A program made the translations under genes and the position numbers. The notes under the pieces are model-generated. The model made no database searches. It worked only from the letters and a program-made list of their open reading frames with translations, and had not been told where the DNA came from. DNA of 64,000 bases from an uncultured Porphyromonadaceae bacterium. Its GTDB lineage: Bacteria > Bacteroidota > Bacteroidia > Bacteroidales > Muribaculaceae. This document shows, piece after piece, positions 20,767 to 30,483 of this stretch. Location of the stretch: positions 40,553 through 104,552 of the forward strand of contig CAMWMD010000004.1 of NCBI GenBank assembly GCA_947175265.1, written 5' to 3'. Each line of letters begins with the position of its first letter. Within the stretch, counting starts at the first letter, position 1.

Positions 20767-20774
20767 CAAAAATA
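20767..20774 (-). promoter_or_regulatory. TAnnTTTG -7 box of the ATPase gene
   Basis: Minus strand TATTTTTG; possible TTTG at 20801-20798 lies within the first palindrome. Confidence 0.5.
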
Positions 20775-20778
20775 ATCA

Positions 20779-20880
20779 TTTATTTATTGCCAGTAAACAA
20801 ATTTAACCATTTTTGTTTATTGCCAATAAACAAATTCAGTCATTTTTGTTTATTGACAGTAAACAAATGAATCTATTTTG
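20779..20880. repeat. three tandem 33-bp units, each with a ~23-bp palindrome (TTTGTTTATTGnCAnTAAACAAA)
   Basis: Palindrome centres at 20790, 20823, 20856; middle copy has perfect 11-bp arms. Confidence 0.9.
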
Positions 20881-20893
20881 CGATGATGAACGT

Positions 20894-20941
20894 AAAAAAA
20901 AGAACCCCGGAAGCCGAGGTACCGATTCCGGGGTTCTTTTT
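20894..20941. terminator. intrinsic terminator, CotH operon 3' end (symmetric)
   Basis: AAAAAAAAGAACCCCGGA ... TCCGGGGTTCTTTTT. Confidence 0.8.
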
Positions 20942-20980
20942 CACTATCGTATGATTTCACAATTATTCTGATTTCGACTA

Positions 20981-22396
20981 TCATTCCATCGGTCCGTAAA
21001 TCGGAGCCGTCTTGATATACTGCACGCGCTCTATAATCCACTCACGCAACAGACGGACCCATTTCTCCCTGTCAAAAGAGGGTACAGCCTTGGTCCAACC
21101 TAAGTCGTGCTCCTGATTCCATCTGAGGCCGTTTAATTTTGCCGATGGCTCTATTAAACGGGCATACTCATCAAAGAACTCCTGAAATTCAGGCACTATC
21201 TCTTCTTCAAATTCCTTGAGTCTCTCAGAATATCTGCTTTGAAATTCCTCACTGTCGATGATTTTCTTAAACATATAAGGCACCGCAAAAGGTTCATCCG
21301 GAGGATTGAAAGAAAATCCATCTTCAGTGGGCGTAAGCAAATTAAAAGTGGCGTCATAATCCCAGGCGGGTCCGAACTTATATTTCTCATCCTCTTCCAG
21401 AGACTCCTTATGGACATATACACTTTTAGGAATCCAGACATCACCACACCAAACGAAGTGTGCCAGAAGGAAGTAGTTGACGGCAGTTTCAATATCAAAA
21501 GCATCCGCACACTTCCCATCCTCCACCAATTGCTCGGCTCGGTTGAAGTCATCTTCCCAAAGTTTAAGCCGCTCGTCAGGAGAGGGACCTTCAGGATTAT
21601 CGTCGTAAAGTTCGTCAAAATCGGGATCTTTCACCATTACAGGCAACTCCCATATATTGGAGCGGAATTTATATTTCTCGTCAAATTCCGCACTGATTTC
21701 AAAGAGCATCCCCCTCTCCTCATCTATGTCGACACTTCCGCTGTTTATACCTACCTTCTCAGTCAATGTGTATGCACCGGCATAACTACCGTTGATGAAA
21801 ACATGACATGGCACCATTGTATTGGCGTAAGGCACTCCCAATCTTTTTGCCAACCACATTGCCAAAGGGTTTTTCATCATAGACGGATCTATATAATTGT
21901 TAAGGAGAACGTAACTTTTGGCTTTCTTGAATCCGCAAATAGAGATTTTCTTGGGGAATTTCAGGCGCATCGGCTTTTTCGGCATCCCCCAAGTGGAATT
22001 CCCCCTCCCCTTTATCTGTAGCGACAGTGAATCCATATCCTCCGTGTATCCGTTTCCCTCAATCGAGAGTACGGCATCAAGATAAAGTTCCTTCTCCCAA
22101 AGAGACGTTGCCTCCGGATAGTCGGGGAAGGCGATCCTCAGCACAGGAATATCCGTGGCATGAATCACGAGGCTGTCAATTGCCGACAACGGCACTTTCG
22201 TCTGTCCGGCTATAAAATCGTTTATGACCATGTAGGTACTGTCCGTTTCAACTGAATGGGCTATCGAATCGCCCTCATACATCCGGAAATTATTGAACAG
22301 CGCATCATTTCTATATATGGAGACGTTCAACTGCCCTTTTGAAAGAAGTGGCAAGGATAGGGCCACAAGTGCAAGGAATCGGAATAAGGATTTCAT
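20981..22396 (-). CDS. CotH kinase family protein, secreted
   Basis: LQIKGRGNSTWGMPKKPMRLKF, FGPAWDYDATFN; signal peptide. Confidence 0.9.
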   Translation of the reverse strand: MKSLFRFLALVALSLPLLSKGQLNVSIYRNDALFNNFRMYEGDSIAHSVETDSTYMVINDFIAGQTKVPLSAIDSLVIHATDIPVLRIAFPDYPEATSLWEKELYLDAVLSIEGNGYTEDMDSLSLQIKGRGNSTWGMPKKPMRLKFPKKISICGFKKAKSYVLLNNYIDPSMMKNPLAMWLAKRLGVPYANTMVPCHVFINGSYAGAYTLTEKVGINSGSVDIDEERGMLFEISAEFDEKYKFRSNIWELPVMVKDPDFDELYDDNPEGPSPDERLKLWEDDFNRAEQLVEDGKCADAFDIETAVNYFLLAHFVWCGDVWIPKSVYVHKESLEEDEKYKFGPAWDYDATFNLLTPTEDGFSFNPPDEPFAVPYMFKKIIDSEEFQSRYSERLKEFEEEIVPEFQEFFDEYARLIEPSAKLNGLRWNQEHDLGWTKAVPSFDREKWVRLLREWIIERVQYIKTAPIYGPME

Positions 22397-22890
22397 TTTA
22401 CGATGAATTTTACAGAGGTAAGGTTGTCCATACTTAAAATATAAATCCCCTTCGGAAATGAGTTAAGCGGAATGACGGTGGTCTCGCGGCATGTGGTAGC
22501 ATACAGCATCTGACCCGCATTATTGAAGATACGGCAGTTCACAGGACTTCCATTTGAATCGGCGACGGCTCCAATCTCGATACCTGAGTCAGTAAACCTT
22601 AATGCCGGACGATCCAAAACGGGAGAAACTACCGCAGATGATACAGTCTTCTCATATTTCATCCCCTTCAGTTCTTCAAGCAGAATTGATATACTGTCTG
22701 TCGCCGATGAAAGACAAAGGGAATTGTCTTTGATTCTCATTTTCAAATCGCCATCTACGGCAATTACGCTTTCCACGTCGTTCACATCGGTAAGTCTGAG
22801 ATGAAAAACATCTCCCTTGCATGTGAAGGCACCAAAACTTCCCACTCCTATAAATAAAGAGATGAGCAGCAGTTTAGTTGATTTTATCAT
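22393..22890 (-). CDS. secreted protein with T9SS type A-like C-terminal sorting domain
   Basis: C-terminus CRIFNNAGQMLYATTCRETTVIPLNSFPKGIYILSMDNLTSVKFIVK; overlaps start of CotH gene. Confidence 0.65.
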   Translation of the reverse strand: MIKSTKLLLISLFIGVGSFGAFTCKGDVFHLRLTDVNDVESVIAVDGDLKMRIKDNSLCLSSATDSISILLEELKGMKYEKTVSSAVVSPVLDRPALRFTDSGIEIGAVADSNGSPVNCRIFNNAGQMLYATTCRETTVIPLNSFPKGIYILSMDNLTSVKFIVK

Positions 22891-23028
22891 TTTCGTTATA
22901 AGTCTTTAATATTCTTACTGAATGGCTACATATTTCTTTATGCGAATCAATCCCGTCATGAAGAAACAGATACCTGCGATAATTAATATACCTGCATAGA
23001 TTAATTCCGGATAAGCCTTGAGGAATTT

Positions 23029-24435
23029 CTAAAACAATTTCGCAGTCTTCATATATTCCGCACGCTCCACAAACCATTGTCGGAGTTCCCTCACATGGTT
23101 CTCAGTGTCAAAAGAGGGTTCTACCACAATCCAGGGTATTTTCTCGGAGTCACTTCCCCATCTTACTCCATTGAGTTTAGCCGAAGGCTCTATCAATTTG
23201 GCATAACTGTCAAGATAACTGAGGAATTCAGGGAAAATATTCTCCTGAAAATCCTTCATACGTTCTTTATATCTTACCTGAAACTCATCGGTCTTATATA
23301 TCCTCTTTAAAAAAGGAGGGAGCCATAGCAAGGACGTGGCTGACTGCGTCACCGTGTTGTCACCAATCTCCTGCTTATAGTTGCAGGAAATGTCAAAATC
23401 CCAAGCCGGGCCGAAAAAATATTTCTCATTCTCCCCCAAAGACTTCTTGTGGATATAAAGGCTTTTGGGATGACTGAGTTCCGGATTCCCCATAAACAGA
23501 TAGAGGAACAGATAATTGACGGCACTCTCGACATCAAAGGCTTCCGCCGCCTTGCCTTGGGCTATGAGTTCTTCGGCTCTTATGAAATCCTTTTCCCATA
23601 AATCCAGACGCCGGTCAGGGGTAAATCCGTCAGGATTATCCTCGTAAAGTTCGTCAAAATCCGGATCCTTCACCATTACCGGGAGATCCCATCTCGGAGA
23701 ACGGAATTTATATTTCTCGTCAAACTCAGTGCTCAATTCAAAAAGTATTCCTTCCGCCTCATCTATATCCACGCTTCCACTGTTAATACCTACCTTTTCA
23801 GTCATGGTATATGATCCGGCATAATTACCGTTGATAAAGACATTACACGGCACTATGGCATTGGAGTAAGGGATCCCGAGTCTTTTGGCCAGCCACAAGG
23901 CCATGGCATTGCGCATTAGTGAGGGGTCGACATAATTGTTTAGCAAGACGAAATTCTTGGCTTTCTTGAATCCGCAAATAGAGATCTTCTTTGGGAATTT
24001 CAGGCGCATCGGTTTTTTTGGCATACCCCAGGTGGAATTACCCCTCCCTTTTATCTGCAACGACAGAGAATTCATGTCCTCCGTGTAGCCGTTCCCCTCG
24101 ATAGAGAGTAATGCATCCAGATAAAGATCTTTCTCCCAAAGAGTCGTGGCCTCGGGATAGTCGGGGAAGGCGATCCTCAGCACCGGGATATCCGTGGCAT
24201 GAATCACGAGGCTGTCAATAGCCGACAACGGCACTTTCGTCTGTCCGGCTATAAAATCGTTTATGACCATGCACATACCGCCATCATCCGCTACATGGGT
24301 TATTGAGTCGCCCTCATACATACGGAAATTGTTGAACAATCCATCATTCCTGTATACGGAGACATTCAGCGGCTCCTTTGCAGATAGGGGAAGAGATGCC
24401 GCCATCAAAAGACATAGTAGTGTAAGATATTTCAT
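23029..24435 (-). CDS. CotH kinase family protein, secreted (paralog)
   Basis: Near-identical N-terminal half to the 20981-22396 product; FGPAWDFDISCN. Confidence 0.9.
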   Translation of the reverse strand: MKYLTLLCLLMAASLPLSAKEPLNVSVYRNDGLFNNFRMYEGDSITHVADDGGMCMVINDFIAGQTKVPLSAIDSLVIHATDIPVLRIAFPDYPEATTLWEKDLYLDALLSIEGNGYTEDMNSLSLQIKGRGNSTWGMPKKPMRLKFPKKISICGFKKAKNFVLLNNYVDPSLMRNAMALWLAKRLGIPYSNAIVPCNVFINGNYAGSYTMTEKVGINSGSVDIDEAEGILFELSTEFDEKYKFRSPRWDLPVMVKDPDFDELYEDNPDGFTPDRRLDLWEKDFIRAEELIAQGKAAEAFDVESAVNYLFLYLFMGNPELSHPKSLYIHKKSLGENEKYFFGPAWDFDISCNYKQEIGDNTVTQSATSLLWLPPFLKRIYKTDEFQVRYKERMKDFQENIFPEFLSYLDSYAKLIEPSAKLNGVRWGSDSEKIPWIVVEPSFDTENHVRELRQWFVERAEYMKTAKLF

Positions 24436-24678
24436 TTCGGTTATATCAGTCGTTATAAAAAATCACAAAAGGGATGATGAAGTCTCAGTGATTGAATCTA
24501 TTCTATTTCACTGCAAATTTACAAATTTATTTTGGCATAGTGAAAATGAATGCCTCCACTTTTTCAGTCAGACCGGCAGATGGCCGATTTATTCAAAAGT
24601 ATTCCTCGGAAGGAAGAATCGTTTCAAAACCGTTCCGGGGATGGAACGTGTTGCAGGATATGGAGAAATTTGTAATAA

Positions 24679-25518
24679 ACAATTATACAGCCCAATTACT
24701 GCTGCGAGTGCGGCCGCGAACTGTCAGATATTGAGGGAAAAGAGGAATACCGGGAGGAATGTGTGGGTGTAAGGATTACACCTGTCGTAAAAAGACTTCG
24801 CTTTCTTAACAAGACCTGCACCTGTGGATGCTGCAACCGCGTGGAGTATACCAAACGGAAGAATCCGGTATATCTGTCATCCGAGATTCGCGCCCTCGTG
24901 GTATATCTCAATATCGTGATGTGCATGCCATACAACCGCATCAAAAGTTTTCTCCATAACGTGATGCGCATTGATATAAGCGAAGGATCGATACGCAACT
25001 TCATAGAGGATGCCGGAAACAGGGCAGACAAAATATGCGGCCGCATCGCCTCCGAACTTGTCAAAAGCCCTGTGGCAGGCGCAGATGAATCAGGATTTTA
25101 TGTCAACGACCTTGACAAAAATCAGAACTGGTCATCGCTGTTACAGGAGTTACTGAGAAAAGCCGTGCATTAGCGAAACTCAAATCCCGATGCAATAGCC
25201 GACACATCGACGTGGACAGAAAGCCTCGACAAACTCCTCAATGTGAATCTCGACAAGTTCAAGAAGCCGTTCCGACAAATCCGCAACAGTCTGCGAAAAC
25301 TCAAAGACCGTGTGTTCCACTTTCTGAAAGATCCGCGGGTGCCTTCGTACAACAACGCATCGGAGGCAGGAATAAGAATCCTGAAAGTGAAACAGAAACG
25401 TAGCGGCGCCTGCCGAAGCCAGACCGGAGCCGAAGACTTCATGGCAATCCACTCGGTTGCCGACACCGCCAAGAAAAACGATTTCTCCCGCTGGGAGGCC
25501 GTTTTAGCGTTGGTCTGA
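24679..25518 (+). pseudogene. IS66 family transposase remnant, N-truncated and frame-disrupted
   Basis: YCCECGRELSDIEGKEEY...CTCGCCNRVEY zinc-binding N-part, GADESGFYV catalytic region, then C-part SYNNASEAGIRILKVKQKRSGACRSQTGAEDF in another frame. Confidence 0.8.
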
Positions 25519-25815
25519 CAGACCGACCAAATCAGTGTGCCATTGCCATAGGTGAGTAGTTATCAAGATTTTTCAGGACTAGACAAGTGATTCTTGCTCT
25601 CACAAGAGATTTTAAATGAAAGAGCCGTACATTGGAACATATTCACAGGAAGAGCCTGACAATATATGAACGGATTCTACGTTATAATATATGGCCTTTA
25701 TACTATTTTTATTTTGTAAATATTAAGGTTTCTAATCTCAAATTGTAAAATATACTAATAATATACAAATACTTATTCAGCTTAGTTTCTTACAAGGAAC
25801 TTTCTACTTAACATT

Positions 25816-27735
25816 ATGTATCTAAAATCTACATTTTTGGGGATTACATCCATCCTTATTGGAGCACTCAGTATTTCCTGCACTAATTTGGACGATGTGA
25901 ATTCCCGCATTGACAACGTTGAAAATAACGTTGGGCAAATTGTGAAAACTGCCACCGATGTGAATGAGGCGGTAGAGTGTGTGAACTATTTTAAAAGCAA
26001 TGGCTCAATACTTTCATTGGTCAAACCATGGACGTCTGACGTCTTTCAAGGCTATTTATGCTCATTTGACGATGGTTCCAAATTGTTTTTGCATGATAGT
26101 GTCTTGACAAGCTATAATACCAATGAAGAAGAAGGTATCTGCCTACTAACTCTTTCAAACGGGGAAGTGTTGGAGTTGCCCACTAAAAAAGTGGACGTGG
26201 AGGGCCTTGTTATCATAAGAACTGATCCGGTGGTGATGGAATGGAATGGCGAAGAGAATTTCGAGATACGAGTCAATCCCTCTAACGCCACGTTCAATTA
26301 TGACATATCATCTCCTGACTGCCAAATTACAATTGACGAGGCTCGTACTAAGAGTGCTTCCTATATCTCGACCCCTACCGGCTATAAAGTAGTTGCAATC
26401 ACTCCTTCGGTCAATAAGGATGGAGAGGTATTGAGGGGACAATTTACCGTGAAAGTTGCGGATAATGGATATCTTGGAGTTTATGATACCGATGCAACGG
26501 TTGTTTTCAGCAAATCCGAGAACGATAAAACTACATTTCTCTCATCTAATCCAATTAATATAAAGAGTGCCTACAACTATATCCCGGTTAAGACCGATCT
26601 ACCAACCGTAAATATCACTACTCCAGGTCTAAAAGAGATTGTGAGCAAAGATGATTGGATGGCTGATGCGGAAATAAAAGTATTCAACTCAGACAATACT
26701 TTAGATTTCGAAGGATCTTCAAGTGTGAAAGGCAGAGGAAACTCAACATGGCAAGCCCCCAAAAAGCCTTATGCCCTAAAGTTAGATAAGAAAAATAGTA
26801 TCCTCGGTCTTCCTAAACACAAGCGCTGGGTTCTATTGGCCGACTATTATGATGACGCCTCTCTTCGAAATAATTTAGCCCTTACAATTGGGAATGAGAT
26901 AAGCAAACTTGATTGGACTCCTCACCCTATACCGGTTACAGTGACATTGAATGGAGAATACAAAGGCCAGTATGTTCTTACCGAACAGGTAAAGATAGAT
27001 GAAAATCGGGTGAACGTCGGGGATGATGGTTTCTTGATGGAGATTGACAGTAGAGCTCCTAATCCTGATGAGACTGATCCTTACTTCTATGTTGCCACTC
27101 TCCCATCTCCTGTTGGAGTTAAGGATTTTGATGAAACTGAAGAAAGTTTTAATTACATAAAGGATTTTGTAAACAGGGCAAGCGATCTTCTTTTTTCAGA
27201 GAATTTTAGTGATCCTGTCTCAGGTTGGAGCACAATGTTTGATATAGACTCATTTGTGGAATGGTATCTTGTCCAAGAGATATCCAAGAATAATGATTCA
27301 TGCTTCTTTTCCAGTTGCTATATGAACCTAAAGCGCGGTGGCAAACTAAAAATGGGTCCACTATGGGATTTTGACCTTTCATTTGGCAATTATCCAGTTG
27401 GGTGGGGAAGTTTAGAAGCAAATGATCCGGAAGGATTCTACATAAAGAAAGTCGGTTGGTTTGATCGAATGTTCCAAGATCCTGTCTTTGTATCAAAAGT
27501 TAAGGAGAGGTATGCCGACTATTATAATTCAATGGATAAAATTTTAAGTTACATTGATAACATTGAAAATAATACATCCATTGCATTTCAAACCAACTAT
27601 GCAATCTGGAAAGAACCTGCTGCCGATTGGACTGTGGATCCCAGTGGTCAATTTCGCCATACCGAGACTTCCAAATTGAAAGAATGGATACAAAAGAGAA
27701 TGAATTGGCTTAACTCAGCCATAAGTCTCCTTTAA
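25816..27735 (+). CDS. CotH kinase family lipoprotein (divergent, extra N-terminal domain)
   Basis: Lipobox ISC; SSVKGRGNSTWQAPKKPYALKLDKK; MGPLWDFDLSFGNY. Confidence 0.88.
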   Translation: MYLKSTFLGITSILIGALSISCTNLDDVNSRIDNVENNVGQIVKTATDVNEAVECVNYFKSNGSILSLVKPWTSDVFQGYLCSFDDGSKLFLHDSVLTSYNTNEEEGICLLTLSNGEVLELPTKKVDVEGLVIIRTDPVVMEWNGEENFEIRVNPSNATFNYDISSPDCQITIDEARTKSASYISTPTGYKVVAITPSVNKDGEVLRGQFTVKVADNGYLGVYDTDATVVFSKSENDKTTFLSSNPINIKSAYNYIPVKTDLPTVNITTPGLKEIVSKDDWMADAEIKVFNSDNTLDFEGSSSVKGRGNSTWQAPKKPYALKLDKKNSILGLPKHKRWVLLADYYDDASLRNNLALTIGNEISKLDWTPHPIPVTVTLNGEYKGQYVLTEQVKIDENRVNVGDDGFLMEIDSRAPNPDETDPYFYVATLPSPVGVKDFDETEESFNYIKDFVNRASDLLFSENFSDPVSGWSTMFDIDSFVEWYLVQEISKNNDSCFFSSCYMNLKRGGKLKMGPLWDFDLSFGNYPVGWGSLEANDPEGFYIKKVGWFDRMFQDPVFVSKVKERYADYYNSMDKILSYIDNIENNTSIAFQTNYAIWKEPAADWTVDPSGQFRHTETSKLKEWIQKRMNWLNSAISLL

Positions 27736-27761
27736 TCATTATACTTTTCCTTACGCAATAG

Positions 27762-27799
27762 AAATGGTGGCCTATCACATTTAGGCTATCATTTCTTTT
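27762..27799 (+). terminator. intrinsic terminator of CotH lipoprotein gene
   Basis: AAATGGTGGCCTA-TCACATT-TAGGCTATCATTT then TCTTTTG. Confidence 0.55.
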
Positions 27800-28020
27800 G
27801 TTTAGTAAATAAGAGTAAAAATGGCAAGGAATATCTCATTTTGGGTAATGGAGTGAATTCTCCTCGTGGGATAGCAATAGAAATATATGAAAGTAGAGTT
27901 ATAAATTTGTGAGTTTTACCAAAAAACATTAATTTTGTAATTCATAGAAATCATGCACCAGGGATTTGCTGACCCCATGACAGTACGTCTCTCTATAGTT
28001 TATCTACGAATTAGTTACAA

Positions 28021-29073
28021 ATGAGAATATTAGTGACAGGAGCAGCCGGTTTCATCGGGGCTTCAGTTATACATAAATTCCTCTCACAAGGACATGTAAT
28101 CGTCGGAATAGACAATATCAACGACTATTACGAGCCATTACTTAAATATGGAAGGCTAAAAGAATTAGGCATTCCCGAAAAGGATATGTGCTGGCATAAG
28201 GAAATAGTCAGCACCATAAATCCCGATTTCAGTTTTATCAGAGTAAATCTTGAAGATGAAACTGAGATTATGAAACTATTCGCAGAAAAAGATTTCGATA
28301 TAGTTGTTCATTTAGGGGCTCAAGCCGGTGTGAGATATTCCATCAGCAACCCGCGTGTGTACATATCGTCCAATATCAATGGTTTCATCAACATTTTGGA
28401 GGGATGTCGCCAGTCTAAGGTCAAGCATTTGTTATTTGCGTCCTCCTCAAGCGTATACGGTTTGAACGGAAAGGTTCCCTTTTCTGAACAAGATTCAATA
28501 GCGCATCCCGTAAGCTTATATGCAGCCACCAAAAAAAGCAATGAGCTTATGGCCCATTCCTATTCCCACCTGTTCAATCTGCCCGTCACCGGACTAAGGT
28601 TCTTTACCGTTTATGGACCCTGGGGACGGCCGGATATGTCACCTTTCCTTTTTATGAACGCCATTTTACGCGACCAACCCATAAAGGTATTTAATAACGG
28701 AGAGATGTGGAGGGATTTCACCTATATCGACGATATAGTGGAAGGAATAAGCCGCATAGCGGAAATCATTCCTGAAAGAAACAACGATTGGAATTCACAA
28801 ACCCCGGATCCCTCTTTCTCACCGGCGCCCTACAGGATTTACAATATAGGTAATCAGCATCCCATAAAACTGATGGATTACATTCAGTGTATCGAGAACA
28901 CTATCGGACGTGAGGCAGCAAAAGAGTATCTTCCTATGCAGCCCGGCGATGTGATATGCACCTACGCGGATTCCTCGGCTCTGGCAGCAGCAACCGGCTT
29001 TACCCCATCCACTCCCCTTGAAGATGGTATCCGAAAGACGGTCGATTGGTTCAGGGAATATTACAAACTCTGA
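28021..29073 (+). CDS. NAD-dependent epimerase, UDP-glucuronate 4-epimerase-like
   Basis: GAAGFIGASV, DNINDYYEPLLKYGRL, YGPWGRPDMSPF. Confidence 0.88.
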   Translation: MRILVTGAAGFIGASVIHKFLSQGHVIVGIDNINDYYEPLLKYGRLKELGIPEKDMCWHKEIVSTINPDFSFIRVNLEDETEIMKLFAEKDFDIVVHLGAQAGVRYSISNPRVYISSNINGFINILEGCRQSKVKHLLFASSSSVYGLNGKVPFSEQDSIAHPVSLYAATKKSNELMAHSYSHLFNLPVTGLRFFTVYGPWGRPDMSPFLFMNAILRDQPIKVFNNGEMWRDFTYIDDIVEGISRIAEIIPERNNDWNSQTPDPSFSPAPYRIYNIGNQHPIKLMDYIQCIENTIGREAAKEYLPMQPGDVICTYADSSALAAATGFTPSTPLEDGIRKTVDWFREYYKL

Positions 29074-29106
29074 AAAAGTATTATTGTTCCAAATTTTATC
29101 TGACAG

Positions 29107-30450
29107 ATGTTTCCCAGTGTAATAAATTTCAAAAGATATGGCTCTGCCATACTCGTCTTGCTTGCAATTTTCTTGAATGTCTATGCAGGAATAAACTCAG
29201 GCGACCCAACAGAACTGCCGAAACCTCTGTCAGACTCAATAATCGTCAACCGGCCATACATAAGTCCGACACCGGGAGAAATACCGGTCATCGCATCCTC
29301 TCCCTGGGTAGACGGACATCCCACCTCAGTAGAGGCACTTTCGGAGGTGAGGGATTGCGGCTTTAATGCAATCCTTTCCTATACGACCCTCTATTTCTTC
29401 AATAAATCCTGGAGAATGATTGAGGAAGCGGGATTGAAAGCCATCATAGGATTTCCGGAATTTGACACACCCGCAGGCGCAGGAATCATAGATACCCTGA
29501 AAAATAATCCGGTGATCGGAGCATGGAGGATAGCCGATGAACCGAGGGAGATAAATTTCGGGAAATTGAGCGAGGCCTGCCGGGAGATAGAGAAAGTCGA
29601 CACCACGCATATATGCTATATCAATCTTGTCGGCTCGGAGGCAAAAGAGTATTTCTTAGGATCAAGTGCCGATTATCAGGATTTCCTGAATAGATTCCAA
29701 TCATTTTTCCATCCCGCCGTCTGGTCGTACGACTATTATCCGATTACCAAAATAAAGGGTAAGGTTAAAGTAAACTATCATGACTTCTACGAGTCATTGG
29801 AGATGTTTTCAAAGATGTCGGTATTGACCCAAAGGCCCTTTTGGGCATATTGCCAAAGCATGGCATTCTCCTATAAGGGTGTTGAGAAACCGGTTGCCAA
29901 TCTTGCCACCCTTAGTTTCGAGGCCTTCTCAGCGTTAGGATACGGAGCGAAAGGGATAGTTTACTGGACCTATTGCCAACGGCCGTCAAATGACACCGAA
30001 TTCTTATCCGCGCTTAAAAACCTTGACGGAGAAAAGACACCGGCATGGTATGATGCGAGACAAGTGAATGGAGAAATCAAAGCGTTAAACGATGTCCTTC
30101 TTAACGCCAACTATATCGAAACGCGCCATACGGGTAGCGATCTTCCCTCCCTCTGCAAAAGTTTTCATCCCGGAGTTGAATGTATCGCAAGTTTAGCAGG
30201 GACAGAAGCCGGTCTCCAACTATCCTTTTTGGAAAATGGAGACTGGAGATATGCGATGATTATCAACAAGGATATTGAAAATTCTCAAAAAATCTCGCTT
30301 CGCTTTATCAAAGGTTATGAGACGTATCAAATGGAGCCAACATACGGACCTTCCGGCTATTATCTCAAAGAACGAAAATTAAGGGGCTCCCTGAAGAAAG
30401 TCGTGGCTCCGGGCAGATATATCATTATACGCTATAAAAAAGCCATCTGA
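29107..30450 (+). CDS. glycoside hydrolase-like (TIM-barrel) protein in polysaccharide locus
   Basis: Signal-anchor N-terminus, GAWRIADEP, YGAKGIVYWTYCQ patterns reminiscent of GH-A clan; family not assigned. Confidence 0.55.
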   Translation: MFPSVINFKRYGSAILVLLAIFLNVYAGINSGDPTELPKPLSDSIIVNRPYISPTPGEIPVIASSPWVDGHPTSVEALSEVRDCGFNAILSYTTLYFFNKSWRMIEEAGLKAIIGFPEFDTPAGAGIIDTLKNNPVIGAWRIADEPREINFGKLSEACREIEKVDTTHICYINLVGSEAKEYFLGSSADYQDFLNRFQSFFHPAVWSYDYYPITKIKGKVKVNYHDFYESLEMFSKMSVLTQRPFWAYCQSMAFSYKGVEKPVANLATLSFEAFSALGYGAKGIVYWTYCQRPSNDTEFLSALKNLDGEKTPAWYDARQVNGEIKALNDVLLNANYIETRHTGSDLPSLCKSFHPGVECIASLAGTEAGLQLSFLENGDWRYAMIINKDIENSQKISLRFIKGYETYQMEPTYGPSGYYLKERKLRGSLKKVVAPGRYIIIRYKKAI

Positions 30451-30483
30451 TGATTCCTTCGGATGGCGTTTCGCTGACTATGT

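Noticed and set aside
20783-20880. Possible CRISPR-like array
   Set aside because: Only three 33-bp contiguous units without variable spacers; palindromic, promoter-proximal and no cas genes, so it is an operator-type repeat.
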